NCBI RefSeq assembly: GCF_002312815.1
Contig: NZ_NKQJ01000011.1
Coordinates: forward strand, 143,040 to 207,039
Length of the DNA: 64,000 nt
From: Agaribacterium haliotis
GTDB taxonomy: Bacteria > Pseudomonadota > Gammaproteobacteria > Pseudomonadales > Cellvibrionaceae
Direction of reading: 5' to 3'
In this document: positions 42,091-51,588 of the stretch, one piece after another
How the letters are laid out: every line of letters starts with the position of its first letter
Position numbering within the stretch: position 1 is the stretch's first letter
The notes under the pieces: generated by a model
Told to the model about the DNA's origin: nothing
Databases searched by the model: none
Seen by the model: only the letters and a program-made list of their open reading frames with translations
Program-made: the position numbers and the translations under genes

Positions 42091-43388
42091 AAGGTCTTCC
42101 TTAGCTGTTGTAATAACTGAACGATGTTCAGTATTTTTTGTTCGTCTTTATCTGCGCTGGCTTCGAGCGCAAGACTTAGCTGCTGTTTGCTCAGGCCGCT
42201 GATCTTTTCCAGTTCGTGGTATTGGGTATCGCTATGCCAGCGGCTGAAGCTTGGCCAGCGGCGCCGCGCCAGGCTGAGTACCTGTTCGCGCAGGCTGGCC
42301 AGCAGTTGCTGCTCGTTGCCGCGGCGCCAGTGCCACTGAGCAGCTGCGCGCAGAGCATCCCGGCGCGCCCGGCGCATTCGGCTGCGTGGGTGGTGCACAG
42401 CACCGAAGCGCAGAGACAGGTGCCAGACCAGGGTCAGCAATAAAACTGCCGCCGTAATTAGTGCTTCGCTATAGTGGCGCCGTAGCAGTGTTGCTAGTGA
42501 TGCACTGTGTTTGCCTTCGAGTATCAGCAGTCTTTGTTGGGCGGAAACAAGCAGGCTCAGCAGCAGAGCGTGATCGTAATGGGCAATATAATTATTGCTA
42601 AAAATATCGCTATCAACCATTACTGTTAGCAGCCCCTCGCCGTAGTGAGCCTGAACAAAACGAATGCCGTTGCTATCGCCAGCCCAGTAAAACAGTTCGA
42701 GTGGGTGAGCGTAGTTTGCAGGCCTATCCGTGCCGGATATTTGTTCGTGAATGATGCTGCGGTCGAGTTTGGGGTGAATGTAGATGTTCTGTGTTTCAGC
42801 TTCAAAAACCAGCTGGCTCAATAAGTTGTGTTGCAGCTTAGGCTCTTCAAGGCTGTGGCATTGCTCGTAGGGCGCAGCGCAGATCCAATCTTTGTGTTTT
42901 TCTTTTAATTGTTGTTGCTCGCTGTGCTGCTGCTTAAGTTTTTCACTAAAGCTCTGTTGTTCTTTTTCTTCTTCACGTTCGAGTTCGTAGTCGTCAACAC
43001 TGAAACTCTGCTGTTCGCTACTAAAACCCAACTGCTTAATGATGTTGGGCTCGTCGTTCCAACCGGTGCCAATAATTAGGTGGCCGCCTTGAGCTAGCCA
43101 GCTAAGAATTTGTTGCTGTTGATCGTCGCGCGGCACGTAGGAGGCATCGGGAATCAGCAGTGCATCGGCGGCATAGAGCCCTGCTTCAGAAGGGCTTTGC
43201 CTGAGCCGCTCTACATCAGCGTGATACTTCGCTAAAAATAGATCGGCGGCATAAAATCGGCTGCGCTGGGCTTCGCCTTCAAAACCTGTGATCAGCGTCT
43301 GTTCACGCCATTCGAGTTGGCGAGCAACTACGTAAATCAGCAGCAGTGCCAGTAGTGTTAGCACAATGTACAAGCTGCGATTATTCAC
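42087..43388 (-). CDS. DUF4350 membrane protein of the MoxR cluster
   Basis: A 433-aa protein. A GTG start overlapping the end of the DUF4129 gene by 8 bp is chosen because it puts the first membrane helix (LYIVLTLLALLLIYVVA) at the N-terminus. The DUF4350 periplasmic domain (about 30-290; a GATase-like fold with LLIPDASYVPR, GGHLIIGTGWN) is interrupted by a Glu/Gln/Lys-rich insertion (about 130-160). A second helix lies near 315-335, and a basic cytoplasmic tail follows. Function is unknown. Confidence 0.87.
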   Translation of the reverse strand: MNNRSLYIVLTLLALLLIYVVARQLEWREQTLITGFEGEAQRSRFYAADLFLAKYHADVERLRQSPSEAGLYAADALLIPDASYVPRDDQQQQILSWLAQGGHLIIGTGWNDEPNIIKQLGFSSEQQSFSVDDYELEREEEKEQQSFSEKLKQQHSEQQQLKEKHKDWICAAPYEQCHSLEEPKLQHNLLSQLVFEAETQNIYIHPKLDRSIIHEQISGTDRPANYAHPLELFYWAGDSNGIRFVQAHYGEGLLTVMVDSDIFSNNYIAHYDHALLLSLLVSAQQRLLILEGKHSASLATLLRRHYSEALITAAVLLLTLVWHLSLRFGAVHHPRSRMRRARRDALRAAAQWHWRRGNEQQLLASLREQVLSLARRRWPSFSRWHSDTQYHELEKISGLSKQQLSLALEASADKDEQKILNIVQLLQQLRKTL

Positions 43389-44967
43389 CTTGCCACAACT
43401 CCCTGTGTTGTTGGCACAGCTGCTCAAATTGTTGCTGCGAGCAGCAGTGGTGGGCATAGGCGAGCTGCTGCCAGTGCTGTATTAATTGGTTAAAACTCTG
43501 GGCAAGGGCAGGCTTAAGTGAAGCGTTGACAAGCTCGGCGCACTCGCGCTCTGTGTAGCCGTCTTTGAAGCGGCAACCTTTGTTTACACTCACTAATAAA
43601 CTTGAGCGCAACAACAACACAAATGCGGCGCGCTCTTGCTGTTGTCGCCACAATAACAGTGCTTGCGTTGCGACGTCGTCGGGCAGTTTTTTGTCTTCGA
43701 GAACAATGCCAAAGAGCTCGCGCGGCACGTCTATTTGTTCATTGTGTTTGCCGGAGTGAATGCGTTGCCACTGCTCTTTTATCCATTGGCGATAGCGCCA
43801 TAAAACAAACAGAATTAGGCCGAGCACAGCGAGCCATAGGGTCAGCTCAACAAATTGGGCCAGGCTCTTGAGCATCGAAGCGAGGGCTTCAAAAAAACCA
43901 CCGTGTTTATCGAGCCATTCTGCAAAACGAATAAGCCAGCCGGGCAGCTCATCATCGTCTTCTGTTTTTTGACCGAGTATGGTTTTTGTTTCGGTATTAT
44001 AAAAAGGGGCGCTGCCAAGTATTTCATTAATTTGTTGTTTGGCAAGTTTGCCTGAGTCGGAACGCTCAGGCCCGCCAGTTTCACGATATTGTTTATCTTC
44101 GTGTGTTTCTACTTGTTCGCTTGTCGAGCTTAGGTCTTCGGCCCCACTTAACTCGCTGTTAAAGCTTAGTAGTACCAGTAACAAGAGGCAGCCAATTTTG
44201 CTGCCGAATTGCGCCTGTCTTTTTTGTTTGGCTTTGGCGCGTTCAGCAAGTTGATGAAACTGCAGCTCTATGTCCCAGGCTTCGAGGTCAACCCGGCGCT
44301 GAATATAGAGTGAAAAGCCCGCAGCAACATAAAATGGCGCGACGAGGCTGGCTGCGAGTAAAAGTAAGGCAAATATATACAGCGCAACTGCGTTGTCAGA
44401 ACCGAGCAGGCTGTACTGCCAATTGACATTGCTGCCCTCGGGTACAAACAGGGCCAGGGCTGTTGCCAGAGCTAGAGCCAGGCACAGTTCGATAAGTAGG
44501 CCGCTGACAGACAGCCAGGTTGCAGCACTTGAAAAACGCCGTAACAGAAGTTCGCTGCGGCGCTGGCGTTTTTTGCCGCTCAAACCCTCAAGTACTGCAA
44601 TTGGCAGTAAAAACGAGCGCATTGGCAGCAGGCGCCGGTAACTGAGCCAATGCCAAAATTCATTTTTTTGTATGTGCCACCAGTGTCGCCCTATTTGCAG
44701 AACACTAACTTGTTCGGCAAATAATTCGCGGCTAACCACATACAACAGTGGTCTTTCCCACAGTGGTTTTAACCACCAGCATGCGAGCGCGGTATAGACA
44801 GCGTTGTGATCAAAAACGATATATAGTGCAGCTGCTCCACACGCAGCTGCGCTGAACCAGAGCAGCCAAAGTTTTACAAACATGGCGCTGGCCATTGCGC
44901 AGCCGAGGTCGATCGCTTGCCAGGCACTGCGTTTTTTTATTTTTGCTTGCAGTTTATCGAGGCGCAA
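43381..44967 (-). CDS. DUF4129-type membrane protein of the MoxR cluster
   Basis: A 528-aa protein with about five membrane segments (near 30-55, 155-180, 190-225, 265-280, 380-405) and a C-terminal DUF4129-like cytoplasmic domain (about 430-525) with the typical LLLRSSLL and TERECAELV. An acidic extracytoplasmic stretch follows GSKIGCLLLLVLL, possibly around a second signal-like segment. It overlaps SpoIIM-like by 14 bp and DUF4350 by 8 bp. Confidence 0.85.
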   Translation of the reverse strand: MRLDKLQAKIKKRSAWQAIDLGCAMASAMFVKLWLLWFSAAACGAAALYIVFDHNAVYTALACWWLKPLWERPLLYVVSRELFAEQVSVLQIGRHWWHIQKNEFWHWLSYRRLLPMRSFLLPIAVLEGLSGKKRQRRSELLLRRFSSAATWLSVSGLLIELCLALALATALALFVPEGSNVNWQYSLLGSDNAVALYIFALLLLAASLVAPFYVAAGFSLYIQRRVDLEAWDIELQFHQLAERAKAKQKRQAQFGSKIGCLLLLVLLSFNSELSGAEDLSSTSEQVETHEDKQYRETGGPERSDSGKLAKQQINEILGSAPFYNTETKTILGQKTEDDDELPGWLIRFAEWLDKHGGFFEALASMLKSLAQFVELTLWLAVLGLILFVLWRYRQWIKEQWQRIHSGKHNEQIDVPRELFGIVLEDKKLPDDVATQALLLWRQQQERAAFVLLLRSSLLVSVNKGCRFKDGYTERECAELVNASLKPALAQSFNQLIQHWQQLAYAHHCCSQQQFEQLCQQHRELWQGE

Positions 44968-45913
44968 GGTGGCGCCCCGCTGTAGCTAAATAATAGATGA
45001 CTAAAAACCAAAGCAGTCCGCCGACGCTGTATTTAACTTCGTTTGCCAAACTTGAGCTCGATGACCAGAACGCTTCAATGAACGCCGCAATTAACAGCAT
45101 CACCGTGCTGCCATAGATAATGGTAATGGCATCTTTACTGGCAAGGCGAAGTGCGCTGATACGACCCAGTTGCCCGGGGGAGAGCAGCGCCCAACCGAGC
45201 TTTAAGCCGGCGGCGCCGGCAAGTGCGATGGCTATTAGTTCAAAACTTCCGTGGCCGACAACAAAGGGGAAAAACGTTTCGTTGTAGCCAATGTGGGCAA
45301 TGTGACCGGCGGCGGCGCCAATAAATAAACCGTTATAGAGTAAAAAAAAGATTGAGCCGATGCAGAATAAAATGCCGCCGGCAAAACACTGGAAGCTAAT
45401 GCCAATATTGTTTTTGATATAAAAACCGAACATTGCAAAGTCGGTATCTGACTGACGTTCTCGGCCAAAGGCTTGATTGCCCGGTTCGTACATGGCTTCA
45501 AAGTCTTTGACCTGTTCGTAACTCATCAAACTGTAAATTAAACTGTCGTCAAACCAACACAGAATAAAAAACAGTAAGCCCGGTGCAAAAAAAAGTGCGC
45601 AAGCTGCACCGACATAAGCGCGATTGCGGCGCACCGCCTGGGGGAAGCCGGCAACAAGGTAGTAGAGAAAATTTGCCCGCGCGCGGGGTAAGTCGCGATA
45701 GAGTTTATTGTGGCTTTGGATGACCAGTGAGTTTAGGCGCTGAATAAGGGCCGCGCTGTAGCGCCGCTGTTTGGCCAGTGCGAGCTGCTGGCAAAGGCTG
45801 TGATAGCGCTCGGGTAACTGAATGAGTTCGTCGCTGTTATCTTTTTGTAATAAGTCTTGCTCTAGCGCTTGCCAGCTGCGCTCGTGTCGCAGTTCAAAAT
45901 CTTGTTGTTTCAC
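44954..45913 (-). CDS. SpoIIM-like membrane protein
   Basis: A 319-aa multi-pass protein of the stage II sporulation protein M family, common beside RDD and MoxR/DUF58 genes in non-sporulating bacteria. The pattern GHGSFELIAIALAGAAGLKLG is diagnostic. The GTG start overlaps the RDD stop by 4 bp (GTGA) and is preferred over an upstream start at 45940. Its function in gammaproteobacteria is unknown; the cluster suggests envelope work. Confidence 0.9.
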   Translation of the reverse strand: MKQQDFELRHERSWQALEQDLLQKDNSDELIQLPERYHSLCQQLALAKQRRYSAALIQRLNSLVIQSHNKLYRDLPRARANFLYYLVAGFPQAVRRNRAYVGAACALFFAPGLLFFILCWFDDSLIYSLMSYEQVKDFEAMYEPGNQAFGRERQSDTDFAMFGFYIKNNIGISFQCFAGGILFCIGSIFFLLYNGLFIGAAAGHIAHIGYNETFFPFVVGHGSFELIAIALAGAAGLKLGWALLSPGQLGRISALRLASKDAITIIYGSTVMLLIAAFIEAFWSSSSSLANEVKYSVGGLLWFLVIYYLATAGRHLAPR

Positions 45914-46608
45914 TGTTGGCCCCGGGCTCCGAGCAGCCACGCGCCCATTAGGTGGAGCTCGCGCACAGCATCGCTGTGAGACAAGTTAAGCGCGGGGGCA
46001 ATTAACTGGGCGAGCTCTTGTTGTCGCTGAGGGCTCAGTTGCTGCTGGCGCAAATAAAATTCGATCAGAGAAAGTTGCTCGTCGCTGTTGAGTTGAGCCG
46101 GTGGCGCCAGAGCCTCGGTATTTGCAGGTAAACTTTCAAGTTGTTGCTGGTGTTTGTGCACAACCAGTGTGCCGGCGGCGAGGTCGCCGAGTCGCTGGAA
46201 ACGGCCGCTGACAACAATGCTTAAAAATGCAAAACCGTAAGCCAGCGGTAAAAAATCAGCGGCGCGCAGCAGATTGCGTGTTAGCGTAGCGGAGAAGCTC
46301 AATGGGCTTAAGTCGTCATTGATAACATAAATGCCCATGGCTTTTTTTCCAGGGGTTTGGCCGCCGCGAAAAAATTCAAATAACAGAGGGTAGAACCATT
46401 CAATTAAAAATAAAAAAAGCAGGAATAAGCCCCAGCCAAATTGATTGCCGTAGCCAATGATCAGCGCAACAACTAGCATCAGACAGACTATAAATGCGCG
46501 CAGCAAAAAATCGAGTGCAAAGGCGAGGCAGCGCACAAACGGGCCGGCGAGTTCAACCTCAAGGTCGACACCTTCCGGGGTTTCATGGCTGTAACTGATA
46601 TCAAACAT
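45910..46608 (-). CDS. RDD-family membrane protein
   Basis: A 232-aa protein with a core of three or four helices. LAGPFVRCLAFALDFLLRA carries the Arg-Asp motif, and GGQTPGKKAMGI is the second RDD signature. A soluble C-terminal part (about 145-232) is Gln/Leu rich. It is coupled to the SpoIIM-like gene. RDD proteins are proposed transporters or assembly factors. Confidence 0.92.
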   Translation of the reverse strand: MFDISYSHETPEGVDLEVELAGPFVRCLAFALDFLLRAFIVCLMLVVALIIGYGNQFGWGLFLLFLFLIEWFYPLLFEFFRGGQTPGKKAMGIYVINDDLSPLSFSATLTRNLLRAADFLPLAYGFAFLSIVVSGRFQRLGDLAAGTLVVHKHQQQLESLPANTEALAPPAQLNSDEQLSLIEFYLRQQQLSPQRQQELAQLIAPALNLSHSDAVRELHLMGAWLLGARGQQ

Positions 46609-46648
46609 AGCGGGTAATAAGGGGCCTTGGCCCCTTTAGCGAGCGGCT

Positions 46649-47386
46649 TTATTCGCTTTCGAGTGTGCTCTGCTCAACACCAAACATGGCTTTATACATC
46701 AGGCCGGTGATGAGTACACTAAGGGGAATGGTCCAGATTAAACCCACTAATAACGCCATCGCGGACAAGCTGACAACAAGCATGATGCACAGCAGCGTAA
46801 AAAATACTGTAAACCATTTCTTGGTGACAATTTTTCGCGAGGTTTCAAGCGCCTGCCAAATACCTAAGTCTTTCTCAACCATCAGGGCGCCGGCAAAGAC
46901 ATAACAAACAACAAGGTAAATGCCCGGAACAACCAATAATAAGAAGCCAATGGCAACCAGCACATACATAAGCACAGTCAGTGCAAACAGTTTAAACATC
47001 TGGCCGAAGTAGTTGAAGATAGATGTTGCGCTGGCATCTTTTTCACAAACTAACTTCACTCCAAAAAGAGTAAGGCCAACACTGATGGGTGTGCTTAACA
47101 AGGTGATTACGACCTGCATTAACCCCGCAGATAAGCCCGGGTCGATAGGCAGTAAAGCGAAGATAAAGCCGGTACCTACGTTGATAACCGTCAGCGCGAC
47201 AATCATTAAAATGACGGCGATCCAGATCGTACCTTTGCGGCCCTTGGTCATGGCCCAGGCGTTTTTAAATAAATCGCCCAGGCGAAGTTCAAAATCGCCA
47301 GCCAGGCCTTTTTCTATCGAGCCGTAGGCGCTCGGGCCCTGATCGTTGCTCAACTCTGAATCGGGGGCGGAATATACGTCGCTCAT
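46649..47386 (-). CDS. Multi-pass membrane protein heading the MoxR cluster
   Basis: A 245-aa protein with about six hydrophobic helices (near 50-75, 80-110, 130-165, 170-190, 205-230). It starts at an ATG with AAAGGAACAG upstream (MSDVYSAPDSE). The pattern YVLVAIGFLLLVVPGIYLVVCYVFAGALMV resembles the YciC/DUF975-like and BPSS1780-like families. It is the first gene of the seven-gene set. Function is unknown. Confidence 0.82.
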   Translation of the reverse strand: MSDVYSAPDSELSNDQGPSAYGSIEKGLAGDFELRLGDLFKNAWAMTKGRKGTIWIAVILMIVALTVINVGTGFIFALLPIDPGLSAGLMQVVITLLSTPISVGLTLFGVKLVCEKDASATSIFNYFGQMFKLFALTVLMYVLVAIGFLLLVVPGIYLVVCYVFAGALMVEKDLGIWQALETSRKIVTKKWFTVFFTLLCIMLVVSLSAMALLVGLIWTIPLSVLITGLMYKAMFGVEQSTLESE

Positions 47387-47608
47387 TTGCTGTTCCTTTA
47401 GCGGTTTTTTTATTGGTAGGTGGCATAGTACTGCAAAGCACTGTATGCGCATATTACTATTTATTGGCACTAAATATTTTACCCGTCTTATATCAAGCTA
47501 CCAGATTTACACGATTTCTACGGGTACTTTTGTGAAAGCAGCGGTGTTTTTCTTTCCTGGGCATGCGCTGATACAAACTAAACCCTAATGGTTTTTGTTT
47601 AGTTTTGC

Positions 47609-49309
47609 TCAGGCCATTTTGCGGTCATTACTGTTATTGTCTGTTTCGTTGTAGGGCTCAACCAGGCAATAACCCTGCTCACCATCTTCGCTGATACTGG
47701 CAACTTCAAAACGATTGCGCCCGTTGGCCTTGGCATCGTACAGTGCAATATCGGCACTTTTTATTAAACCTTCGCTGCTGTGTGCGTGAATAGGGTAGAT
47801 GCTTAAACCTATGCTGATGGTGACGGAGCCCAGAGCGGTACTGTTCAATTGGAAATGGTTGCCGGCGATGACACGACAGAGTTTGTCGGCACAGGCAATG
47901 GCATCGTTGATATTGGCCTTTGGTAAAATGACGGCGATTTCTTCGCCTCCGAGTCGGCACACGGTATCTTCATTGCGCACGGCGTCTTTGAGCAGCAGCG
48001 ACAGGGATTTCAATACGTAGTCACCGGCGTCGTGGCCAAAGGTATCGTTAAAGCTTTTAAAGTGGTCGATGTCTATCATCAATAGCCCACAGGGTTCGTG
48101 GTGGCGTTGACTGCGACTTAGCTCTTTGTCGAGGCTCTCTTCAAAATGGCGGCGGTTGTAGAGGCCCGTCAGTGCGTCGCGTGTGGCCTGTTGGCGCAGT
48201 CGCTCTTGCATGTCGAGGTTGGCCAGGGCCAGGCCCAGGTGCTCGGCGATGGTCATCGTCATGTCTTGAATGCGTGCGCTCGTATCCTTGCCGGGCATCA
48301 TGTGCAATAAGCCGATGGCATTGCCGTGGGCGAGCAGGGGTATGCACAGCGTTGTCTGCTCACATTGGCCCATGTGCGGGCAACTTTGGGCACTGAGCTC
48401 ATCGTGGCTGAAGTGCAACTTGCCTTTGCGCAGCGCCCAGCAGTCGTCCGGGTTAAAAATGTCATCTCCGGGCCACTCTCCGCCCCAGTCGATTTTTTTT
48501 TCAACTAAATTGCGCGATGCGTTGACCAGCGATACCGAGCAGTTTGTATTGCCGATAATACGCGGCACGATATCTTCCACGACGTTTTGTACTTCTGTTA
48601 AGTTTTGACAGGCTGCGAGCATATTGGTCAGCCGGTGTAAGAGTAAAATATCTCGGGTTCTCTGTTCGACCCGGCTTTCGAGAAAACTCTGCTCGCGGCT
48701 CATTAGCGCGTTGATGTAGCGGCTAAACATGCTGACCAGGCCGGCCATCGACAGCAGGGCAACCAGCGCCAGCCCGCCTAACAGCAGGCGCAGCTCAAAG
48801 ATGGCGCCATTAAATTCGGCAGTTTGCATGCCGATGCGGATCAAGCCCTTAAAGTTGTCGACCTGAAAGCGCTTTATTAAAAACAGCATTTCTCCATCTG
48901 CGGCGGCGCTGTAGCGGCTGAGCCTGACTTCGTTACTGTGTTGCAGCGCCAGGTATTCCTTGCTTTTCGCTAAGCTGTCGCCCGGTTCGAGCCCCTCTTC
49001 GCTGAGTACGGAGTCGGCGATAATACGCCCGTCGGCGGTACTGATGGTCAGTCGGTATTTGGGGGCGGCAAGGCCGAGGCTGTCGACAGCGACCGCAATC
49101 TCGTAGTCATCGGTGCCGATACGGCGCAGCGTGTCGATTGTTGTGGCCATCAATTGGCGCATGTCTTTGTCTGTGCGGTCGGCGTACCAGTGCCTGAGGA
49201 TAAGCTCCAGGCTCGCCGAAGCGATTAGGGTAAAAGCGAGTACCCCAACAAAAGGGAATAAAAATATACTGCGCCTGCTCGGTGAGGAGCTGGGGCTAAA
49301 CAGAGTCAT
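47609..49309 (-). CDS. Membrane diguanylate cyclase with sensor and GAF domains
   Basis: A 566-aa protein that would make cyclic di-GMP. Two membrane helices (about 18-38 and 170-195) flank a periplasmic sensor region. A GAF domain (about 225-370; its Cys cluster SCPHMGQCEQTTLC could bind metal or haem) and GGDEF domain (about 385-545) follow. The active site is LGGEEI, and an RNED inhibitory site lies five residues upstream, so product feedback is likely. It is divergent from the mevalonate operon. Confidence 0.94.
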   Translation of the reverse strand: MTLFSPSSSPSRRSIFLFPFVGVLAFTLIASASLELILRHWYADRTDKDMRQLMATTIDTLRRIGTDDYEIAVAVDSLGLAAPKYRLTISTADGRIIADSVLSEEGLEPGDSLAKSKEYLALQHSNEVRLSRYSAAADGEMLFLIKRFQVDNFKGLIRIGMQTAEFNGAIFELRLLLGGLALVALLSMAGLVSMFSRYINALMSREQSFLESRVEQRTRDILLLHRLTNMLAACQNLTEVQNVVEDIVPRIIGNTNCSVSLVNASRNLVEKKIDWGGEWPGDDIFNPDDCWALRKGKLHFSHDELSAQSCPHMGQCEQTTLCIPLLAHGNAIGLLHMMPGKDTSARIQDMTMTIAEHLGLALANLDMQERLRQQATRDALTGLYNRRHFEESLDKELSRSQRHHEPCGLLMIDIDHFKSFNDTFGHDAGDYVLKSLSLLLKDAVRNEDTVCRLGGEEIAVILPKANINDAIACADKLCRVIAGNHFQLNSTALGSVTISIGLSIYPIHAHSSEGLIKSADIALYDAKANGRNRFEVASISEDGEQGYCLVEPYNETDNNSNDRKMA

Positions 49310-49450
49310 TATTATTGTGCCTCGTGTCCCTGGCCTGTCGCGATGTGGGTTGGGGCTGGCGCCTCAATAGTCAGTGTAGGTGCTGGCACTGGGCTTTGCG
49401 CGGCAAGTGCGGAACTTTGCTAGAATTGCCGGTTTTGTGTCTTAGGGGGA

Positions 49451-50470
49451 ATGTTTGTGTCAGTTTTAGCTTCGGGGCGTGCGCGCGCATCGGCTCACCC
49501 CAATATCGCCCTAATAAAATACTGGGGCAAAGCCTCAGACTCTGAGCTCAATGAGCCCGCCGTCAGTTCGCTGTCACTGACACTCGATGAGCTGCGTTCC
49601 GAGACCTGTGTGGCCTTTGATGAGAGCTTAAAAAGCGATGAGCTCTGGCTCAATGGCAAGCGCGATGAGCAAAAACTTGCGCGCATCAGCGCCAACCTCG
49701 ACAAACTGCGACGCATCGCCGGCATCGATACGCGCTGTCGAGTTGAGACCAGCAATAACTTCCCGACGGCGGCCGGGCTGGCGTCGTCGGCCTCTGGTTT
49801 TGCTGCGCTGGTGGCCGCTGGCAATGCTGCGCTCGGTTTGGGCCTGGACCTGAAACAACAAAGCATGCTGGCGCGAGCGATGAGTGGTTCTGCGGCGCGT
49901 TCGCTCTATGGCGGTTTTGCCAAAATTTACCTGCCAGATGCAGAGCCCGCACAAACACATTTTGGTTCGGCTTACGCCGAACAAGTAGCGGAGGCGGAGC
50001 ACTGGCCGCTGGAGGTCTGTGTCGCCATTGTCAGTGAGGACGAGAAAAAGATTGGCTCAACCGAAGGCATGGAAAGATCGCGTTTGAGCAGCCCATATTA
50101 CCAAGCCTGGCTCAGTGGCAACGATGTGGATGTTGTTCAGGCGGAAAAATTAGTACTGGCAAGAGACTTTGAACAACTGGCTGAGCTCAGTGAGTTTAGC
50201 TGCCTCAAAATGCACGCGATGGCGATGGCTTCGCGCCCGGGTTTGCTTTATTGGAGTGGCGCCACGGTTGATGCGATGCACTGTGTCAGGGAGCTGCGCG
50301 CTGGTGGTGTGCCGGTGTTTTTCACCAACGATGCCGGGCCTCAGTTAAAAGCGATCTGTGCACCGGGCTACGGAGCGAAAGTCGCGGATGCGCTGGCTGA
50401 GCTTCACGGGGTGAAGCGGGTGCTGCGCTGTGCTTTGGGGCCGGGGGCGCGTGTTGAAGCGCTCGATTAG
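49451..50470 (+). CDS. mvaD: Diphosphomevalonate decarboxylase
   Basis: ATP-dependent decarboxylation of mevalonate-5-diphosphate to isopentenyl diphosphate. The GHMP-kinase-fold protein of 339 aa shows NIALIKYWGK, the ATP-binding loop PTAAGLASSASGFAAL, MSGSAARSLYGGF, and the catalytic Asp in FTNDAGPQ. The AGGGGG ribosome site is only 2 bp from ATG 49451, so GTG 49457 may be the real start. It is first gene of the mevalonate operon. Confidence 0.95.
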   Translation: MFVSVLASGRARASAHPNIALIKYWGKASDSELNEPAVSSLSLTLDELRSETCVAFDESLKSDELWLNGKRDEQKLARISANLDKLRRIAGIDTRCRVETSNNFPTAAGLASSASGFAALVAAGNAALGLGLDLKQQSMLARAMSGSAARSLYGGFAKIYLPDAEPAQTHFGSAYAEQVAEAEHWPLEVCVAIVSEDEKKIGSTEGMERSRLSSPYYQAWLSGNDVDVVQAEKLVLARDFEQLAELSEFSCLKMHAMAMASRPGLLYWSGATVDAMHCVRELRAGGVPVFFTNDAGPQLKAICAPGYGAKVADALAELHGVKRVLRCALGPGARVEALD

Positions 50471-51476
50471 CAGCTGGGCGGCTGGAAAAGTTATTGTCTG
50501 TGGCGAATACGCAGTGCTCGAAGGTCACCAGGCGCTGGTCTTGGCGGCCGACAGGGGGCTTAAGGTTGAGCTGCAGGCAGCGGATAGTGCAGGCATAAAC
50601 ATCAAATGCCCGGGCTTTACTCAACAACTTTATCAAATACAGAGCTGGCCGTGGCAGCCACCGGCCGAGCTCGGTGTCTTTGCGAGCTTAGTTGTCGAGC
50701 TGATAGCGCAGCACTTTGCCGAGCCGGAACTTTTTGTTCAGCAGGGTTGGCACTTGACGACAGACTCGCAGGCCATGTTCGATGCCGGAGCTAAACTCGG
50801 CTTGGGTTCGAGCGCCGCACTATGCGTTGCCTTAGACTCTGCTTTTGGCCAGTGCCGCGACTCGCGTATAAAGAGTGAGACGCTCGCTGCTCGCTGGCAG
50901 CGCTTGCAGCAGCTGCACAGTTTGGCGCAGGGGAAAAAAGGCAGCGGCGTGGATTTGGCAGCCAGCCTTTACGGCGGGGCATTGCTTTTTAATAACGATT
51001 TTAAAGAGCCGTTGCCCGCTTTTAAGCCCGCGCGCTTGGCGGCCGATGTACAGCTAGATTTTATCTGGAGTGGTCAGAGCGCAAGCACGCCGGCGATGCT
51101 CGGTTCGCTGAGCCAGTGGCGGCAGCTAAATAGTCAGCGCTGCGCCGCTTTTTTCGAAGCGTTGGGGCGTGCAAGTGCTGAAGTTTGCGCCAACACCGGC
51201 GAGGCTTTGGCTTTTATCGCCAGTTTGCGCAAATTTTGTAAGCAGCTGTGGGATTTTGATCAAGCCGCCGAGCTAGGTATTTTTTCCGGTGGCCATCTTG
51301 AGCCCTATAAGCAATCGCTAAACTATCAGGCACTTATTTACAAACCTTGCGGTGCCGGTGGTGGGGATTTAGGTTTATTGGTGAGCAGCAGCGCTCGCGA
51401 GCGCCAGGCAATGTTGGATTTTATTTATAGCCGGGGTTTGAGTTCATTAAATTTAAAGTCAATGGCCAGCACTTAA
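50451..51476 (+). CDS. Phosphomevalonate kinase
   Basis: A 341-aa GHMP kinase phosphorylating mevalonate-5-phosphate. The N-terminus AAGKVIVCGEYAVLEG, the glycine loop LGLGSSAALCVAL, KKGSGVDLAASLYGG, and the C-terminal KPCGAGGGDLG are characteristic. The start is a GTG (50451; TTG 50454 is possible) that overlaps mvaD by 20 bp, so the two are coupled. The long upstream extension has no ribosome site. Confidence 0.92.
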   Translation: MLKRSISSWAAGKVIVCGEYAVLEGHQALVLAADRGLKVELQAADSAGINIKCPGFTQQLYQIQSWPWQPPAELGVFASLVVELIAQHFAEPELFVQQGWHLTTDSQAMFDAGAKLGLGSSAALCVALDSAFGQCRDSRIKSETLAARWQRLQQLHSLAQGKKGSGVDLAASLYGGALLFNNDFKEPLPAFKPARLAADVQLDFIWSGQSASTPAMLGSLSQWRQLNSQRCAAFFEALGRASAEVCANTGEALAFIASLRKFCKQLWDFDQAAELGIFSGGHLEPYKQSLNYQALIYKPCGAGGGDLGLLVSSSARERQAMLDFIYSRGLSSLNLKSMAST

Positions 51477-51588
51477 GTAGCAACGTTTAGCTGCGGCTGT
51501 TAGTCAAACTCAACTCGGTGGGGCCGCCACTGCAGATTTACTCAGCTTATTTTGTGATAAGCCTGACTCAGCAATACAGAGATGTTCA

